Origin: Parietichytrium sp. I65-24A
Taxonomy: Eukaryota; Sar; Bigyra; Thraustochytrida; Thraustochytriidae
Direction of reading: 5' to 3'
Length of the DNA stretch: 64,000 nucleotides
Assembly (NCBI GenBank): GCA_012862575.1
Contig: BLSF01000017.1
Location: 558,001 to 622,000, forward strand
Shown here: piece by piece, positions 33,183 through 44,187 of the stretch
Layout: every line of letters starts with the position of its first letter
How positions within the stretch are numbered: the stretch's first letter is position 1
Notes under the pieces: model-generated
The model's input: only the letters and a program-made list of their open reading frames with translations
The model's database searches: none
Told to the model about the DNA's origin: nothing
Position numbers and translations under genes: made by a program

Positions 33183-34445
33183 TCAACAATCCTTTGGCGA
33201 TCCAGTTTCCAGGTCGACAAGGCACAGAGGCTCGTTAGGCGACGGAGTGACGATCTGCGCTCCTGGGCCAGCCTTTGTGTGGATGATGTACTTTACAGAG
33301 CCCCTTTGCGAGGTCGACGAGTCTGTCTGCGGTGGAGTCTTCGTGAGTACTTCTTCTGCACTTAAATTTGTCCGGCCGCGGACGAAGAGCTGGCCTGGCT
33401 CGGCAGCCGCTTCCGCCTCGGAATTGGACGATGGACCAAACTCCGCCAAGAGATGGGCGAGCACGGTTTCGGCGTTGTGTGCCTCCACGAAAATTACAGA
33501 GTTAGGGCCTGCGTCGTAGGTGTAGGCTGCAATTGGCTTGCCAGCGTCGGTGTTGATTTTGTGCACGAGCTGCACGATGGCGTGGGAAGTGTCGTTCATG
33601 TACTTGATTGGCGGATAAGTATCGAGGCAAGTGGCGTGAAACTGGTTGCTGTCCTTCATGGTAATCTCGGCAAATGTGGCAAAGTCCTTGTCACTGATAG
33701 CCTTCGCCATCGCTTCGATGCGCACTGGCACAACTTTCTCGGCCCGGAACTTGAGCAGCTCGCTGGTGTTCACCGAGTCCGTCATTCCGCCGGTGGAGCT
33801 TGTGGTTTTCTTGTGGTCGCTTACTACGCAGATGAGGGCGTGGATATCCCAGTGGCTCTCCGGGGCCACCTGATCAGCGATGGAGTCCCACCCATCGGCA
33901 CGATTCCCCATGGACCACCGCACAAACCCTCCGTACAGCGACCTGGACGCGCTTCCCGATCCCATCCTTGCAATGGCAGTGAGCTCTCCGGCAAATTCCT
34001 CCTTCACTGCGAATAGCTCTGCCAACGCAGCAACCAGGCACGCGTAGCCGGAGGCCGAGCTGGCTAGGCCGGCAGCCGTGGGAAAGCTATTGCGCGAGAC
34101 GATCCTGACGCCGTACTGCTGCCATTCATCCTTGCGCACGAGAATGTTGCCAGCATCGTCCACCTTGTCCTGCGCCCTTTCGCGCATGGCTTTGAAAACG
34201 GCCACGAGGCGCTTGTTGCCTTGCACGTCTTCCTGTCGGCCGTTCAAGAAAACCTCGTCTTGCGAGAGGCCTTTGATGGCTGCCGCGCTGGTCACCGTGC
34301 GAAGGTCCGCTTGGTCCAAGGTCACCGACAGCGAAGAGTTGATCGGGAGATTCACCTTAGCATCGCGCTTGCCCCAGTACTTGATCACTGCGATGTTGGT
34401 CGGCGCTGTCGCGCACGCCACGATAACCGACTGCTCGCCTGACAT
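33183..34445 (-). CDS. MVD: Diphosphomevalonate decarboxylase (EC 4.1.1.33)
   Basis: A single frame of 420 residues, close to the family length of about 400. It catalyses ATP-dependent decarboxylation of mevalonate 5-diphosphate to isopentenyl diphosphate, the last step of the cytosolic mevalonate route to sterols and isoprenoids. Diagnostic blocks are TAPTNIAVIKYWGKRD at the N-terminus, SFPTAAGLASSASGYACLVA, GSGSASRSLYGGFVRWSMG, MKDSNQFHATCLDTYPPI and AYTYDAGPNSVIF, whose Asp is the family's catalytic acid. This is a GHMP-kinase fold. The C-terminus is slightly extended. Upstream there are TA runs at about 34643-34655 and 34677-34688, roughly 200-240 bp before the ATG. Confidence 0.97.
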   Translation of the reverse strand: MSGEQSVIVACATAPTNIAVIKYWGKRDAKVNLPINSSLSVTLDQADLRTVTSAAAIKGLSQDEVFLNGRQEDVQGNKRLVAVFKAMRERAQDKVDDAGNILVRKDEWQQYGVRIVSRNSFPTAAGLASSASGYACLVAALAELFAVKEEFAGELTAIARMGSGSASRSLYGGFVRWSMGNRADGWDSIADQVAPESHWDIHALICVVSDHKKTTSSTGGMTDSVNTSELLKFRAEKVVPVRIEAMAKAISDKDFATFAEITMKDSNQFHATCLDTYPPIKYMNDTSHAIVQLVHKINTDAGKPIAAYTYDAGPNSVIFVEAHNAETVLAHLLAEFGPSSNSEAEAAAEPGQLFVRGRTNLSAEEVLTKTPPQTDSSTSQRGSVKYIIHTKAGPGAQIVTPSPNEPLCLVDLETGSPKDC

Positions 34446-36596
34446 CTTATCTTATCTTGCCTTTCCCTCTGCCCGCAAACTTTCCGTATACCTGCGCGTC
34501 TACGAATACCTTGCGGTCAATTGCACCTCCTCGCACTTGCCAGCCTTGATCTCCCCCGAAACTTGCCCTTTCCTCTCCCGCCGCACACCTCAACTCTGCT
34601 CTTCTCAACCTCTCGCTCTCTCCGACGGCGCCGCTGGCAGCGTATATATATATAAGTGTCCGCGATGGATGATACGATATATATATAATGGATGAAGATT
34701 ATGGATAATGGATAATGGATATGCGTCTGTGTGTGTGTGTGTGATTGGGGACTGGCGCTGTGGTCGCCAGGTTGCCTCTGAGCGCCGTGGGATATATGTA
34801 TTTTTTTAAGTAGATGAACGAGAAAGATGAGAGATAGAAAGAGCGAATGGGTTTTGTAGTTTAGAAGTATGGATAGTTATGAAATGCTTGCGCGTACTTT
34901 TACTCTCCTGAGCTCAGCTGCGAAATTGAATGAGGACGATGACGATGACGTGATGCAGGTACCGGTACCGCAGGCGATTGTGATTGCGATTGCCTATGCT
35001 TTTTACTTATTGCTGCTGTGCTTTCACTTTGACACAGTTTTAAATAGAGCACAAGAGAGCGAGACACTTCCACCGCCGTTGCCACGTTGATTCACAATGT
35101 CAATCAATCTTGATTCATTCAATCAATCAGCATCACAAAGCCACATGCATACATAGACGCAGATGGACCAACCAAACAAACCAAACTAAGTCAAAACAGG
35201 TCATTGTGTTGGCATCTCGCGCTCGCTGAGTCCGAGTCGAGACTCGATGCGTCAATGTTGGCGCAAGCGGCCGTGCTACTCGCCAGCATAGACCACACTA
35301 CGCTCCTGCGAGGACGCTGCGCTCACATCTTGCCCGCCATCTTTGTTGGCGCATTCCAGTCAGACAGACTTTGGGATACGCTAGCTAGCTAACCACTTCA
35401 GCGTAGCGCACGAGTCGAGCAGAGCGTAACGAACAACGAACTCGCGGTCAGACACTGCCTCGACTAGCTCGTCTCCGTCTACAGTATCTGTGCAAGCTCG
35501 GTTGGACGGAAAGGGATGCCATGATGATCAGCTTGAGACTGATGGATTGGTTGATTTCTTTAATTTCGGCTTCGATTTCAACTTCGAAAAAAGACGAGTG
35601 CCGCCGAGTCGAGATGATGATGGTCGGGCAAGTCGTTGTGTTCTTTTGAGGAACTTTATTTTGTTTTCGGTTTGGTTTGCTTGGTTTAATTTGATTTTGG
35701 TTTGGTCTTGGTTTTGTTTTGATTTGGTTTAGTTTGATAATGGGAATAGGAATGCCGCTCAAGCGCTCACGCGAATGCAATCTCCATGGCCGATGGGCGC
35801 CGATGCTGGCGCTCGTTTCGCATACAAAAGGTCTAAAGAGAAAGTCGGAACGAGCATTTGACCCTTGGGACTTGATAACGAAAGTCAAAGCGAAGAGACC
35901 TTCGATGTGGATCACTGCAACGCGGTGGCGTACGAACGTCTTCGCGGGCTTCGCGAATCGAAGCTGGCCACGATACAGGTACGTTTGTATTTAACGACGA
36001 TGGCGTCCACGAATCGCAAAACCTGCGGCGATGCTGGCGATGCATTGATTCTGCAAGAAGAAGCAATGGATGACTGGCTGCGCAGTAACCAAATAGCGAA
36101 GAGTCATCAGACAGTTTCAGACCGAGCAAGCGCGGCCGCATCATGATCTTGAGAATCGCGCAAGACCTCCACCGTTTGTTTGATCAGCGTCGAGTTCCAA
36201 CCCAAGTCAACTCAAATTACTTGAGCTCAATTTAGTTCAAATCAATTCATTTCTTTTCAACGAACACTTCAATTCACAATCATCGAAACGACGATAAACC
36301 TATCTCGCAAAACAAAACAATACAATACAAAACCAAACAACTTTCGTATGAGCACCGGTACTGACAGTGAGCAGCCAAAACAAGATCCACAAACTACAAT
36401 CACCGGTACCCAAAAACCGTTCCGCAATCTCCCCTCGCTGCTCCGCGCACGAGTACGTACGCACACACTTCTCCTGCGTCCCACCCTAGCCTCTAACCTA
36501 ACCTAAACTAACCTAACCTAGCCCATTCCCCTATTCCCCGCAGCACAAGTGAAATCGTCCCCCACACGTCCCACAGTAAGCGACCCCACAGTTGGG

Positions 36597-36633
<37 letters not shown>

Positions 36634-36646
36634 GGAAAAGGAAAGA
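34446..36646. other. Intergenic region with possible unresolved small exons
   Basis: About 2.2 kb between divergent genes. It holds TA runs near the MVD start, GGTACCGGTACCG at 34959-34970, two more ACCGGTA motifs (36353 and 36402) and a short TTAGG-type array (36493-36520). Around 35740-36150 there is protein-like sequence: after an acceptor-like TTGGTTTAG an open frame runs to TGA at about 35860. A later stretch in the same frame, ending KLATIQ before a GTACGT donor, also looks exonic. I could not assemble a gene from these and call none. Confidence 0.4.
36603..36632. promoter_or_regulatory. GA-repeat directly upstream of the dynein light chain start
   Basis: An uninterrupted (GA)15 run ends 14 bp before the ATG at 36647, so it is probably in the 5' UTR or core promoter. 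Similar GA/CT tracts precede other starts in the window (bZIP at 7996-8015, PH gene near 15430-15470, small gene near 12600-12650), which suggests a common promoter feature. Confidence 0.4.
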
Positions 36647-37419
36647 ATGGGAGCAGAGAGCGAGGCGGCCACCACCTTTGCAGGCGTTCGAGAGAGCGTG
36701 TTCGCAGCAGGAAGGCAAGTGGTGGATGCAGAGTTAGCCGAGTTGGAGAGCTATCATGTGACCAAGGTGAGTGAATGAAAGAGTGAATGAAAGTGTGACC
36801 GTTCGTCCGGAGGTATATTGGATAAGAGAGAATGTGGGATAAGAAAAGAGAAGAGAAGAGGAAGAGCTGCCTTTGGCGGTTGGTAAATGTAGCTCATTTT
36901 GGCTACATTGACATTGGCGATGCTTTGCAGCGGGAATCAAGAGACCATTTCGGCCCTCCCAGGGAAGGAAGATGCGCTGGGATATGTTGAGCCTTGTCTG
37001 GAAGACGGGATCGACGAACGCAGTCTGCGACAAGTGTTTCGGGGTCTGTCGGGTATCGGAACGGGGATGTGGGGATGTTCGCTAACCGTGAAAGTGCTCA
37101 GTGTCAGGAGAAGTCCACGGAAGTTGCTGAGAAAGTGGCCAAGGCCCTGGAGAGCGTCTCTTCTGAATTCAAATTCATTGGTGAGTGAGAATGATTTTGA
37201 TTTTGCTGCGTATGTCTTGCAGATGTACTTGCTGACGGATGGCTTGTTGTGAATGCGTGAATTCCAGTGTCGTGCGTGCTCCTCCCCAAGACCAAACTCA
37301 CAGCGTTGCACATGAGCAATGCGAGCGTGTGGGACGTCACCACAGACGGGGTCTGCACGGTACAGTTGGAAAATAATGCCGTCATGTGCATTGTAAATAT
37401 ATTTGCAGTACTTCACTAA
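36647..37419 (+). CDS. Tctex-1-type dynein light chain (3 exons)
   Basis: Exons 36647-36766, 37102-37180 and 37268-37419 join through GTGAGT donors to give 116 residues, the size of DYNLT1 (113). The joined protein reads ELAELESYHVTK, then EKSTEVAEKVAKALESVSS, EFKFIVSCVLLPK, LHMSNASVWDVTTDGVCTV and ends MCIVNIFAVLH. This matches the Tctex-1 fold: helices first, then 'KPFKYIVTCVIMQ', a Trp-Asp strand and a terminal 'YCIVSVFGL'-like strand. Such proteins dimerise on the dynein intermediate chain in cytoplasmic or axonemal dynein and adapt cargo. Intron 1 is 335 bp and intron 2 is 87 bp. No long single frame exists, so simple gene finders may miss it. Its stop lies 23 bp from the stop of the convergent LRR gene. 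Confidence 0.85.
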
Positions 37420-37442
37420 TTAGTCGTAGACTCAGAAACAAG

Positions 37443-40246
37443 TTAGCGTAAGCGAGATTTATTCTTCACCGCCTCCATGACAAGCATTTCTAAAATGTCG
37501 TCATCTTCATCTTCCAGCGACAGGTCCCCGTGGCTTTTGTCTCCAGGCGTACTGACCCGAGACTCCACTCTCGGCTCGTCGCGGAGGAGCTGCGAAGCAA
37601 TCTGTGCAAGTGTTAGATTCTCCGCCGAGCTCGGTGTCACGGGTCGCTCCAGCGAGCGAACTGGGTCTGGCTCAAGAGCAACCTTGTCGTCGCGCCTTTG
37701 ATGCTGGGATTCTGCCGGGTTCTTTCGTGACAGCCCTAGACCTGGCAGCAAACCGCGCCGTTCAGCATCTTGCAGCGTATGGAGTAGAGCATTTCGCTCT
37801 TTGCGAAGACTCCGAGCTTCTGCCTCCCTATCTTGAAGGCGGGCCTCTAGATACTCTGTTCGCGCGTGCTCTTCGGCCTCTATCTTTGCCTGGGTGCGCA
37901 TAAGGTCTCTCTCTAGTTGGCGTATTTTTGAGAGCGCCTCGTTTAGACTCTCTTCCGCAGCCTCTCGTTCTTCTTCCATCGCTCTCTCAACCTCTTGCTC
38001 CCGGAGAGCCGCTCGGCGACCATACTCCTCGCGCTCTTGGGCGCTCTCTGCCGTTATAGACTTTAATTCGGCTTCCTTTCTCTGCATGCTTGATCTTGCA
38101 CGCTCCAATTCGCGTTCCGTATGCTCCAGCCTCTCACGCAAAACACTAGATTCGGTTTCTTTTGCGGTCAGGTCATTAGTTGCAGCATGAAGTTCGTTCT
38201 GTATAGCGCCAAGTTTTCTGCTGCTCTCCTTGCCGCGCTTCAAAAGAGCGTCGATTTTGCCCTCCAGCAATGAAGCGGCACGTTTTGATGACTCAAACTT
38301 TTGAAATGACCTGTAAGAGCCATTTTTCAGTATTAGTTTACCCGATTTTGCGACCCAAAACAAGCAAAACCGAAACCGAAACCGAAACCAAAATGAAAAC
38401 CAATACCAAAAGCGCGTTCGGAACTTACCGAGTGCAGCGATCCCTGCATGTTTCTGAGAGGGTTTTGCAATCCCTCTGAAAACCCCTCGAGAAATCTAGC
38501 ATCGCAGCTCGGACCTTTGCATGGTCTTTTCTCATTCCTTCTAGCCGAAGCTCACAGTCTTCGGCGAGCTCGCCTTTCTCACGAAGATACCTGGCGGCTG
38601 TGTTGCGCTCGTTCAAGAGCTGACATTGCTTCTTTTTCAAACCTGCTATCTCTTCTAGTAAACCGACTCGCTCCATCTCCGCCACCTCGGCTGCCTGTGC
38701 AGCCAATAACTTTGAGCTCTCGTCTTGGACTATTAGCTGGAAAGCCTTCTTTCTCCAGGAAAGTACAAGCGCCTTCATTTCTGCAAAACCTTCTGGATTT
38801 TCTTTGCTTGCAGCTTGAGCGTCAAAGAGAGCCTTTTCCTGAGCCAGCAACAATCGCTCGAGCGCCTTTGCCCTTGACTCTGTATCGACATTCCTGCCCT
38901 GCGTCTGAGAGAGGAGCCTTCGTTTTACATCCGCAAGCCGTTTTTCATTTTGAATAGATTGCGCGAGCTCTTCACGGAGTCGAGCAACTTGTTCATTTGC
39001 GTCCACGCCTCCACGTTTTTCAGCCTCTAAAGCATCCTTTGTCTCGCTCAATTCTTGCTCCATGCTCCGAAGCCGAAGCTTCAATTCCGCGACTTTAGGG
39101 TCTACACAGGTTTCGGTCTGCACTTGTACAGAAAAGGCCCTAGAAGCCTCGGTCTGCACACTCTGCGCGCTGGTTAATTTGTTGCTCTTACTCTCTGTCT
39201 GAGATCCTGTCGATGCCACCTCATTTGGCGTCTGTGTTTGCATAGCATTTCCGATCGAAACCTGTGTTTCTTGCTCCAACTGATGCTCATTTACTGAGGC
39301 TTGGGTCTGCGTTTCTGATGATCGAGCGAGCTGAGGAGCGCTCTTCTCCTCTTCAAGCTGAGCGAGGATCGCAATTACCGTTTGGCGCTCCTCCTCCATA
39401 GCAGCTCGCTCCTTCCGCAGCTCTGCGCGCGCAAACTCTAATTTCTCGATTTTGTGGTCCAGACGCCGACTCAGTCTTTCCTCTTCTTCTTGCCGCCTCC
39501 GTGCGCGATCCTCATGCTCCCTTTCCGTCTGAATAGATGTGTCTTGTCGCCGCGAAACCTCCGTCCCAACAATCTGAACCGGAGTAACCACCGGCTTTTC
39601 TTCGGCCCGAGAAATGACGACGCCGTCCAGAGTTTGCAGCCACGGCAGCCGATTGGCAACTATCGCTCTGTACCTCGGATGATTGCAGATCGGCGAGCCT
39701 GAGAGAGTCAGGTGCTTGAGCGTTGCAGAGAGCGAGTCTGTGAAGAACTGTTAAAATGCCGGGGTTCCCAATGTCGTCAAATCGTTAAAGAGCCAATTTC
39801 TGACAAACTTACCAAGACCGCTCAAGGATTCAAGCGAGCGCAGTTGCGAATAGCTCAAATCAAGCTTCACAATAGGAGGCGCCGGTGCATCTTCAGGCAA
39901 CGGAGCCACGTGCTTGACCAAATTGAAGGACAAATCCACCGTCGCTAACGCCTGTAAAGCAGCCAGCTCTTTCAAATCGCAAACTGCAACACAATTTCGA
40001 GACAAGTTCAGCTCCCGAAGAGAGGACAGCGTCTCTAGATTCTGCAACGCCTCAATCTCTGCGCCGCCACGTGCATTCCATCAGCATCTTCGCCCAGAAC
40101 ATCCCATTTTCAATCCAATTTCAACCCAAAACAGCACACTTACTATTTCCGGACAGATCCAAACTCGCCAGCCCAGGGTACGCGAGTCTTATCTGTCGCA
40201 CAAGCGCTGGCGAGAGGCTCGAAATTACTGCAATGGAAGATGCCAT
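37443..40246 (-). CDS. LRR plus coiled-coil protein, LRRCC1-like (4 exons)
   Basis: Minus-strand exons 40246-40144, 40058-39813, 39737-38429 and 38310-37443 sum to 2526 nt (841 residues plus stop) with in-phase joins and GTAAGT donors. Residues 20-165 form several leucine-rich repeats (LRELNLSRNCVAV, VDLSFNLVKHV, HLTLSGSPICNHPRYR) closed by an LRR cap (LPWLQTLDGVVIS). Residues 185-330 are a charged, disordered linker with repeated TQT/QTE motifs. Residues 330-730 are long coiled coils, followed by an acidic tail with a Leu-rich end (DDDILEMLVMEAV). N-terminal LRRs followed by extended coiled coil is the layout of centrosomal/centriolar LRRCC1 and similar basal-body proteins. The orthology is unproven. 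Intron 3 holds an (ACCGAA)n tract. Confidence 0.75.
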
Positions 40247-41289
40247 TCTGCTTAATCTGCTCTCAGTTTTCCACCGCCTAACTTTGCACTTTCCTTTTTG
40301 CACTTTGCACTTTCCATAGATTGAAAGATTGATTGTTCTTGACTACTTTCCACTTTCCATAGATTGATTTAATTGACTACCACGCCTACGCTCTCAAGCA
40401 TTATTACACAAAACGCTACATACAACGCTAGTTACTGCCGTTTCAGCGGACGTCCTCGAGGACACTTTTTCTCTCTCTCATAGTATGATGAGCCTAAGCA
40501 AGCTTAACTATTTATATGCAACAAGTAGGGGTGGATAGGGGATTGTTAAGAGCGCGGGGGAAAAAATTGTGGCGAGGGGAGGAGGGATGTTATGTGTGAA
40601 ATTAGAACGGCGGTTGGGGAAACGCAGCGGGAAATCTCGGTGAGAAGTTTGTTGGCTGGCTGGTGTGCAATGCAAAAATAACGTTTTTTGGGATTGTGTT
40701 CGAGGGATACATTTTGGATGCACGTGAAGGAAGGAGTGAATGAATGAATGTGTGATGTCATGGATTGTGAAAGTTGTATGCATTTGGTGGCGTGTGAAGG
40801 AATGCATGTGTTGGAGTTTACCACGTTTCAGATGTCGATGGTTTTTATATTTAATCAGTGGCTGGAGTCGAGTCTTGGAAGAAGATGTGCAATGAATGCT
40901 TTTTCAGTTGGGAAAGGAGCGTTGCCAGCGACGTTGTTTTGATGTTGATGTTGATGTAGTTGTTGTTGATGTTGATGTTGATGTTTTCGCTGTTGTTGGC
41001 GGTTTTGTGCTGTAAGTCCAAGGACAACTTGTGAACTGCTCCAGCTCCTCCAGGAGTTCGTATGAATTGGCGTGTCGTGCGACGGTAAATTGCGTTACAA
41101 ACGGAACATTCTCGCTGCCATACTTTGCTTGATCGGAAGACTCATCGGCTGCTGACTCGTTGGTCACCGGCGGCGTTCGCGGCAAAGCCGAGAAGGAGAG
41201 ACACTGGAGAGTCCGCAAGTTGCCACGAAGGTCTCCGGTTCACTTTGGGCGGATACGAGGTCGAGGGGAAACGAGGTTCGCGGGCAAAA
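40247..41289. other. Shared upstream region of divergent LRR and DENN genes
   Basis: A head-to-head intergenic region of 1043 bp. It contains a (TTGATG)n tract at about 40937-40987 and a CT-rich patch near 40465-40480. No gene is supported. The frame of the DENN gene is open back to 41125 but has no ATG before 41290. Confidence 0.5.
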
Positions 41290-43278
41290 ATGGAGGAGCT
41301 CTTGAACGGTGGCAGGAAGAGCAGCTACGGGATCATGTCTCTGGGCTCTGAATCGGAGTCTAAATCGGGGGTGAAGACACCGAAGACCAAGCCCAGCAGT
41401 CGGAAGAAAAGACAGCACGGCACGGAGAAGACGAAACGCAACAGCTCCGGCAAGTCCTCGTCGACGACCAGGGAGAGCAGGAAAGAGAACAGCTCGGCTC
41501 TGGATAACCTGTCAGACTTTGAATCGGACGAGTCGGCAGGCAGCTCCAAAAAGTCCAAAAGTGATCGAAGACTCGCCAAGTTGGAAGCGGAAGTGGAGCA
41601 AATGCGAGCAATTGCAAAGAGATGGAAACGTAAATTCGAGCAGGAAGTTCAGGTAAATGAAGAGCTTGGGAAAAGGATGAGAGGCTGGAAAAGAAAGTGC
41701 AAGTCGCTGGAGGATGAGAAAGCCGCCTTGCAAGCGCGACTCGACGTACAGGCACACTTTGTACGAGTATCTCCAGTGTCTCCTCTAGAATCGGCATTCA
41801 ACCCTGACGACTTTTTGCTCAAGAGCTGTGCTTCGCAGAAAGACGTTTTCTCAGACCGGCTTGCTGGCCTCTGCTCGAATCTGAAAATTGACACAAAATC
41901 GGAGGCATTCGCAGAAACACGGAAAAGGAGGGATATGTCCCATCTTTTCTTCAAATTTCTAGTTGTCCAGAAGGATGCTTCGGAGCCTCAAGTGGCGTGG
42001 CCAGCAGAAGATCAGGTCCCAGTTCCGGACAATCTGCATCAATTTTGCTTTCCGTCTGAGACCGATACGGCCTCTAATGTCTTAGGTGCAGACTTGGAAA
42101 ACTTTGACAAACAAGTGTTTATGTTTATGCTGAGCGGAGAGACCATGACCCCGTCTACGGCGACAGTGTCCTGCTTCGATGGAGCCATCTTTGGTGTATG
42201 CGTTCTCGTCGAATCGGACTTGTGCCTTTGCCTGCTCACCAGGCATCCATTCATCGAGCTTCACTCACAAGTTTTGCGGCAACTGGTGGTTGTACACATG
42301 TCTTGCGAAATAGACACGTTGACGGGTATGCTAGAGGAGATGGATGAAAGTCTGACCGGCACCGACTTTAGCGCTTTGCGACCCGGCTCGCAGGTTAGTA
42401 TTGGAAACGTAATAAACTGGAAGTGGCCCGAAAACTGCCAAACCAAGCTCGACCTACTCTTCCTGTGGGGTTTCTCGCGCCTCTCTGAATCAATCCCGCT
42501 TGACCAGATCATGTTTGTTGTCGGCTGTCTCTTGCTCGAGCTTAAAGTCGTGGTCGTAAGCTCGGATCTTCACAAGCTCTCCGCCAGCACGTTTGCCCTC
42601 ATGTCCCTGATACAGCCTGCTTCATGGGTACAGCCATTCATACCGGTTCTTCCACATGCGCTAGGGGTCGTTTGCGATGCCCCGGTCCCCGTCTTCGTGG
42701 GATCTTGTACAGTGCCTTCCGATATCACCGAGGATGAGGACCTGGCTGCACCGTCTCCATGTGCACACCCCATCCAGCTTCACGCTGACGAGGGCCGCCA
42801 AGAGGCAGTCATTATCAAGCTGGATTCGGGCGAGCTTGACATATCCAAAGCACTTTTGACCGCTTACCACTCTCTCAAGCTTCCTGGCCTGAGCTACATT
42901 ATCACCCAAATTCACGCAGGGAAACTCACCGAGCGCCCAACTGACCTGTTGAAACTATTGCGTGGCCACCTGACTGACATCTTGTGCGCATGTCAGTACT
43001 TTGGCCAATCGGCTCGAACTCTGGCGGTGCTGCACTCGCATCAGAGCCCTTCAACGCAGGCCGAGAAAGCTCTAACACAACTGGTCCCGTCCCTGCTTCG
43101 AGACCTGTCAATATCAGCTCCCTGGCTCTACTTGGCCAGGATGCAACACACTCAGCTCTTCATGCAGTGGTCTCAGCTATCTAGGAACGGCACGACGGAT
43201 CGGTTCGAACTTCCTCAAGAGCTCAAAAGCGACAACATGGACTCATACTCGTCTGACTCTGACGAGGAACTTTTGTAA
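41290..43278 (+). CDS. DENN-domain protein (putative Rab GEF) with N-terminal coiled coil
   Basis: A single frame of 662 residues from the first ATG (41290). Residues 1-90 are Ser/Lys-rich. Residues 95-155 are a charged coiled coil (LEAEVEQMRAIAKRWKRKFE). A DENN module fills about 215-590: the uDENN-like FFKFLVVQKD; then core DENN with LLFLWGFSRLSESIPLDQIM and CLLLELKVVVVSSDLHKLSA; then PASWVQPFIPVLPHAL and APVPVFVG, which are classic cDENN signatures; then a dDENN-like helical region. DENN proteins act as exchange factors for Rab GTPases in membrane trafficking. The target Rab cannot be read. The tail is acidic (SDSDEELL). Confidence 0.9.
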   Translation: MEELLNGGRKSSYGIMSLGSESESKSGVKTPKTKPSSRKKRQHGTEKTKRNSSGKSSSTTRESRKENSSALDNLSDFESDESAGSSKKSKSDRRLAKLEAEVEQMRAIAKRWKRKFEQEVQVNEELGKRMRGWKRKCKSLEDEKAALQARLDVQAHFVRVSPVSPLESAFNPDDFLLKSCASQKDVFSDRLAGLCSNLKIDTKSEAFAETRKRRDMSHLFFKFLVVQKDASEPQVAWPAEDQVPVPDNLHQFCFPSETDTASNVLGADLENFDKQVFMFMLSGETMTPSTATVSCFDGAIFGVCVLVESDLCLCLLTRHPFIELHSQVLRQLVVVHMSCEIDTLTGMLEEMDESLTGTDFSALRPGSQVSIGNVINWKWPENCQTKLDLLFLWGFSRLSESIPLDQIMFVVGCLLLELKVVVVSSDLHKLSASTFALMSLIQPASWVQPFIPVLPHALGVVCDAPVPVFVGSCTVPSDITEDEDLAAPSPCAHPIQLHADEGRQEAVIIKLDSGELDISKALLTAYHSLKLPGLSYIITQIHAGKLTERPTDLLKLLRGHLTDILCACQYFGQSARTLAVLHSHQSPSTQAEKALTQLVPSLLRDLSISAPWLYLARMQHTQLFMQWSQLSRNGTTDRFELPQELKSDNMDSYSSDSDEELL

Positions 43279-44187
43279 AACTGACACCAAACCTAACAAT
43301 TGCTTTGACAGTATCCCTATCGCTCTCTTGTTGTTTCAACATAACCATGTCCAGACGCCACTCAGATAGATACAAACGATTCCGGTCCTCGACAAAAGCC
43401 ACATCCACGTGCACAGCTCAGGTCGAGGCCATAACAGAAGTTTACGGGTTCTTCAAACGCATATGACTCGAAACCATTGGAAAGCCTTTCTCAAAAGAGC
43501 TAAAAGGATTTCAATTGCCATCATTCATTGCAACGCCGCGTTCGCTGCCAATGAACATACATTTGTTTGACCTTCGCAACTCATTGAACTTTGCAACTTT
43601 TTCATTTTCAGGAGGACATATGGCAACTACGCCTTTCTACCTTATACACTAATCCTCCCCTCCCATATGAGCGACTATGGGTGTCGTAACAACGCTCCCA
43701 TCTCTTCGAGCCCATAAACAAACACCAGCTTGAACTCTATACACATCTCAAATCGCATCTCCAAACATCGCTCCCCACTCTAAGGTATCCTACCACACCT
43801 ACACTAAACCTCAGCACATATCTTAGGCTAATCTGTAGACGTCCAACTATATCCAACGCCACCAACGCCACTTAGATTCTGGAGATTTCTGAGATTTCTG
43901 GAGACCGGCTCAAGGCAGGTCGCGTTACGAGAAAGGCCCCCTCCGTTACGTGAAAATAGGCCACCTCCACACTCCCCGCGATTACATCGATAATCGAGGA
44001 AGGAGGAGAGAGGTCTCGTGGCAAATTTCGCGTGCGGAGCGCAGGGGAGTGTAAGGGAGTGTGCACTTGTAGGGCGCAGGAAGCGGTACTCGCGTGAACA
44101 CGAAACTCGCACGGAGATTTCGCGCGGCTGGGCGCTGCAGACGTGTCCGCCGTGTCCGCCGTGTCCTCCACACGCGCGCAAGTCGCC
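43279..44187. other. Intergenic region
   Basis: About 0.9 kb between two plus-strand genes. Positions 43800-44187 are GC-rich toward the right and probably hold the promoter and 5' UTR of the Cys-rich membrane protein. A 344-codon frame on the minus strand (43828-44862) overlaps that gene and is judged a shadow. Confidence 0.5.
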
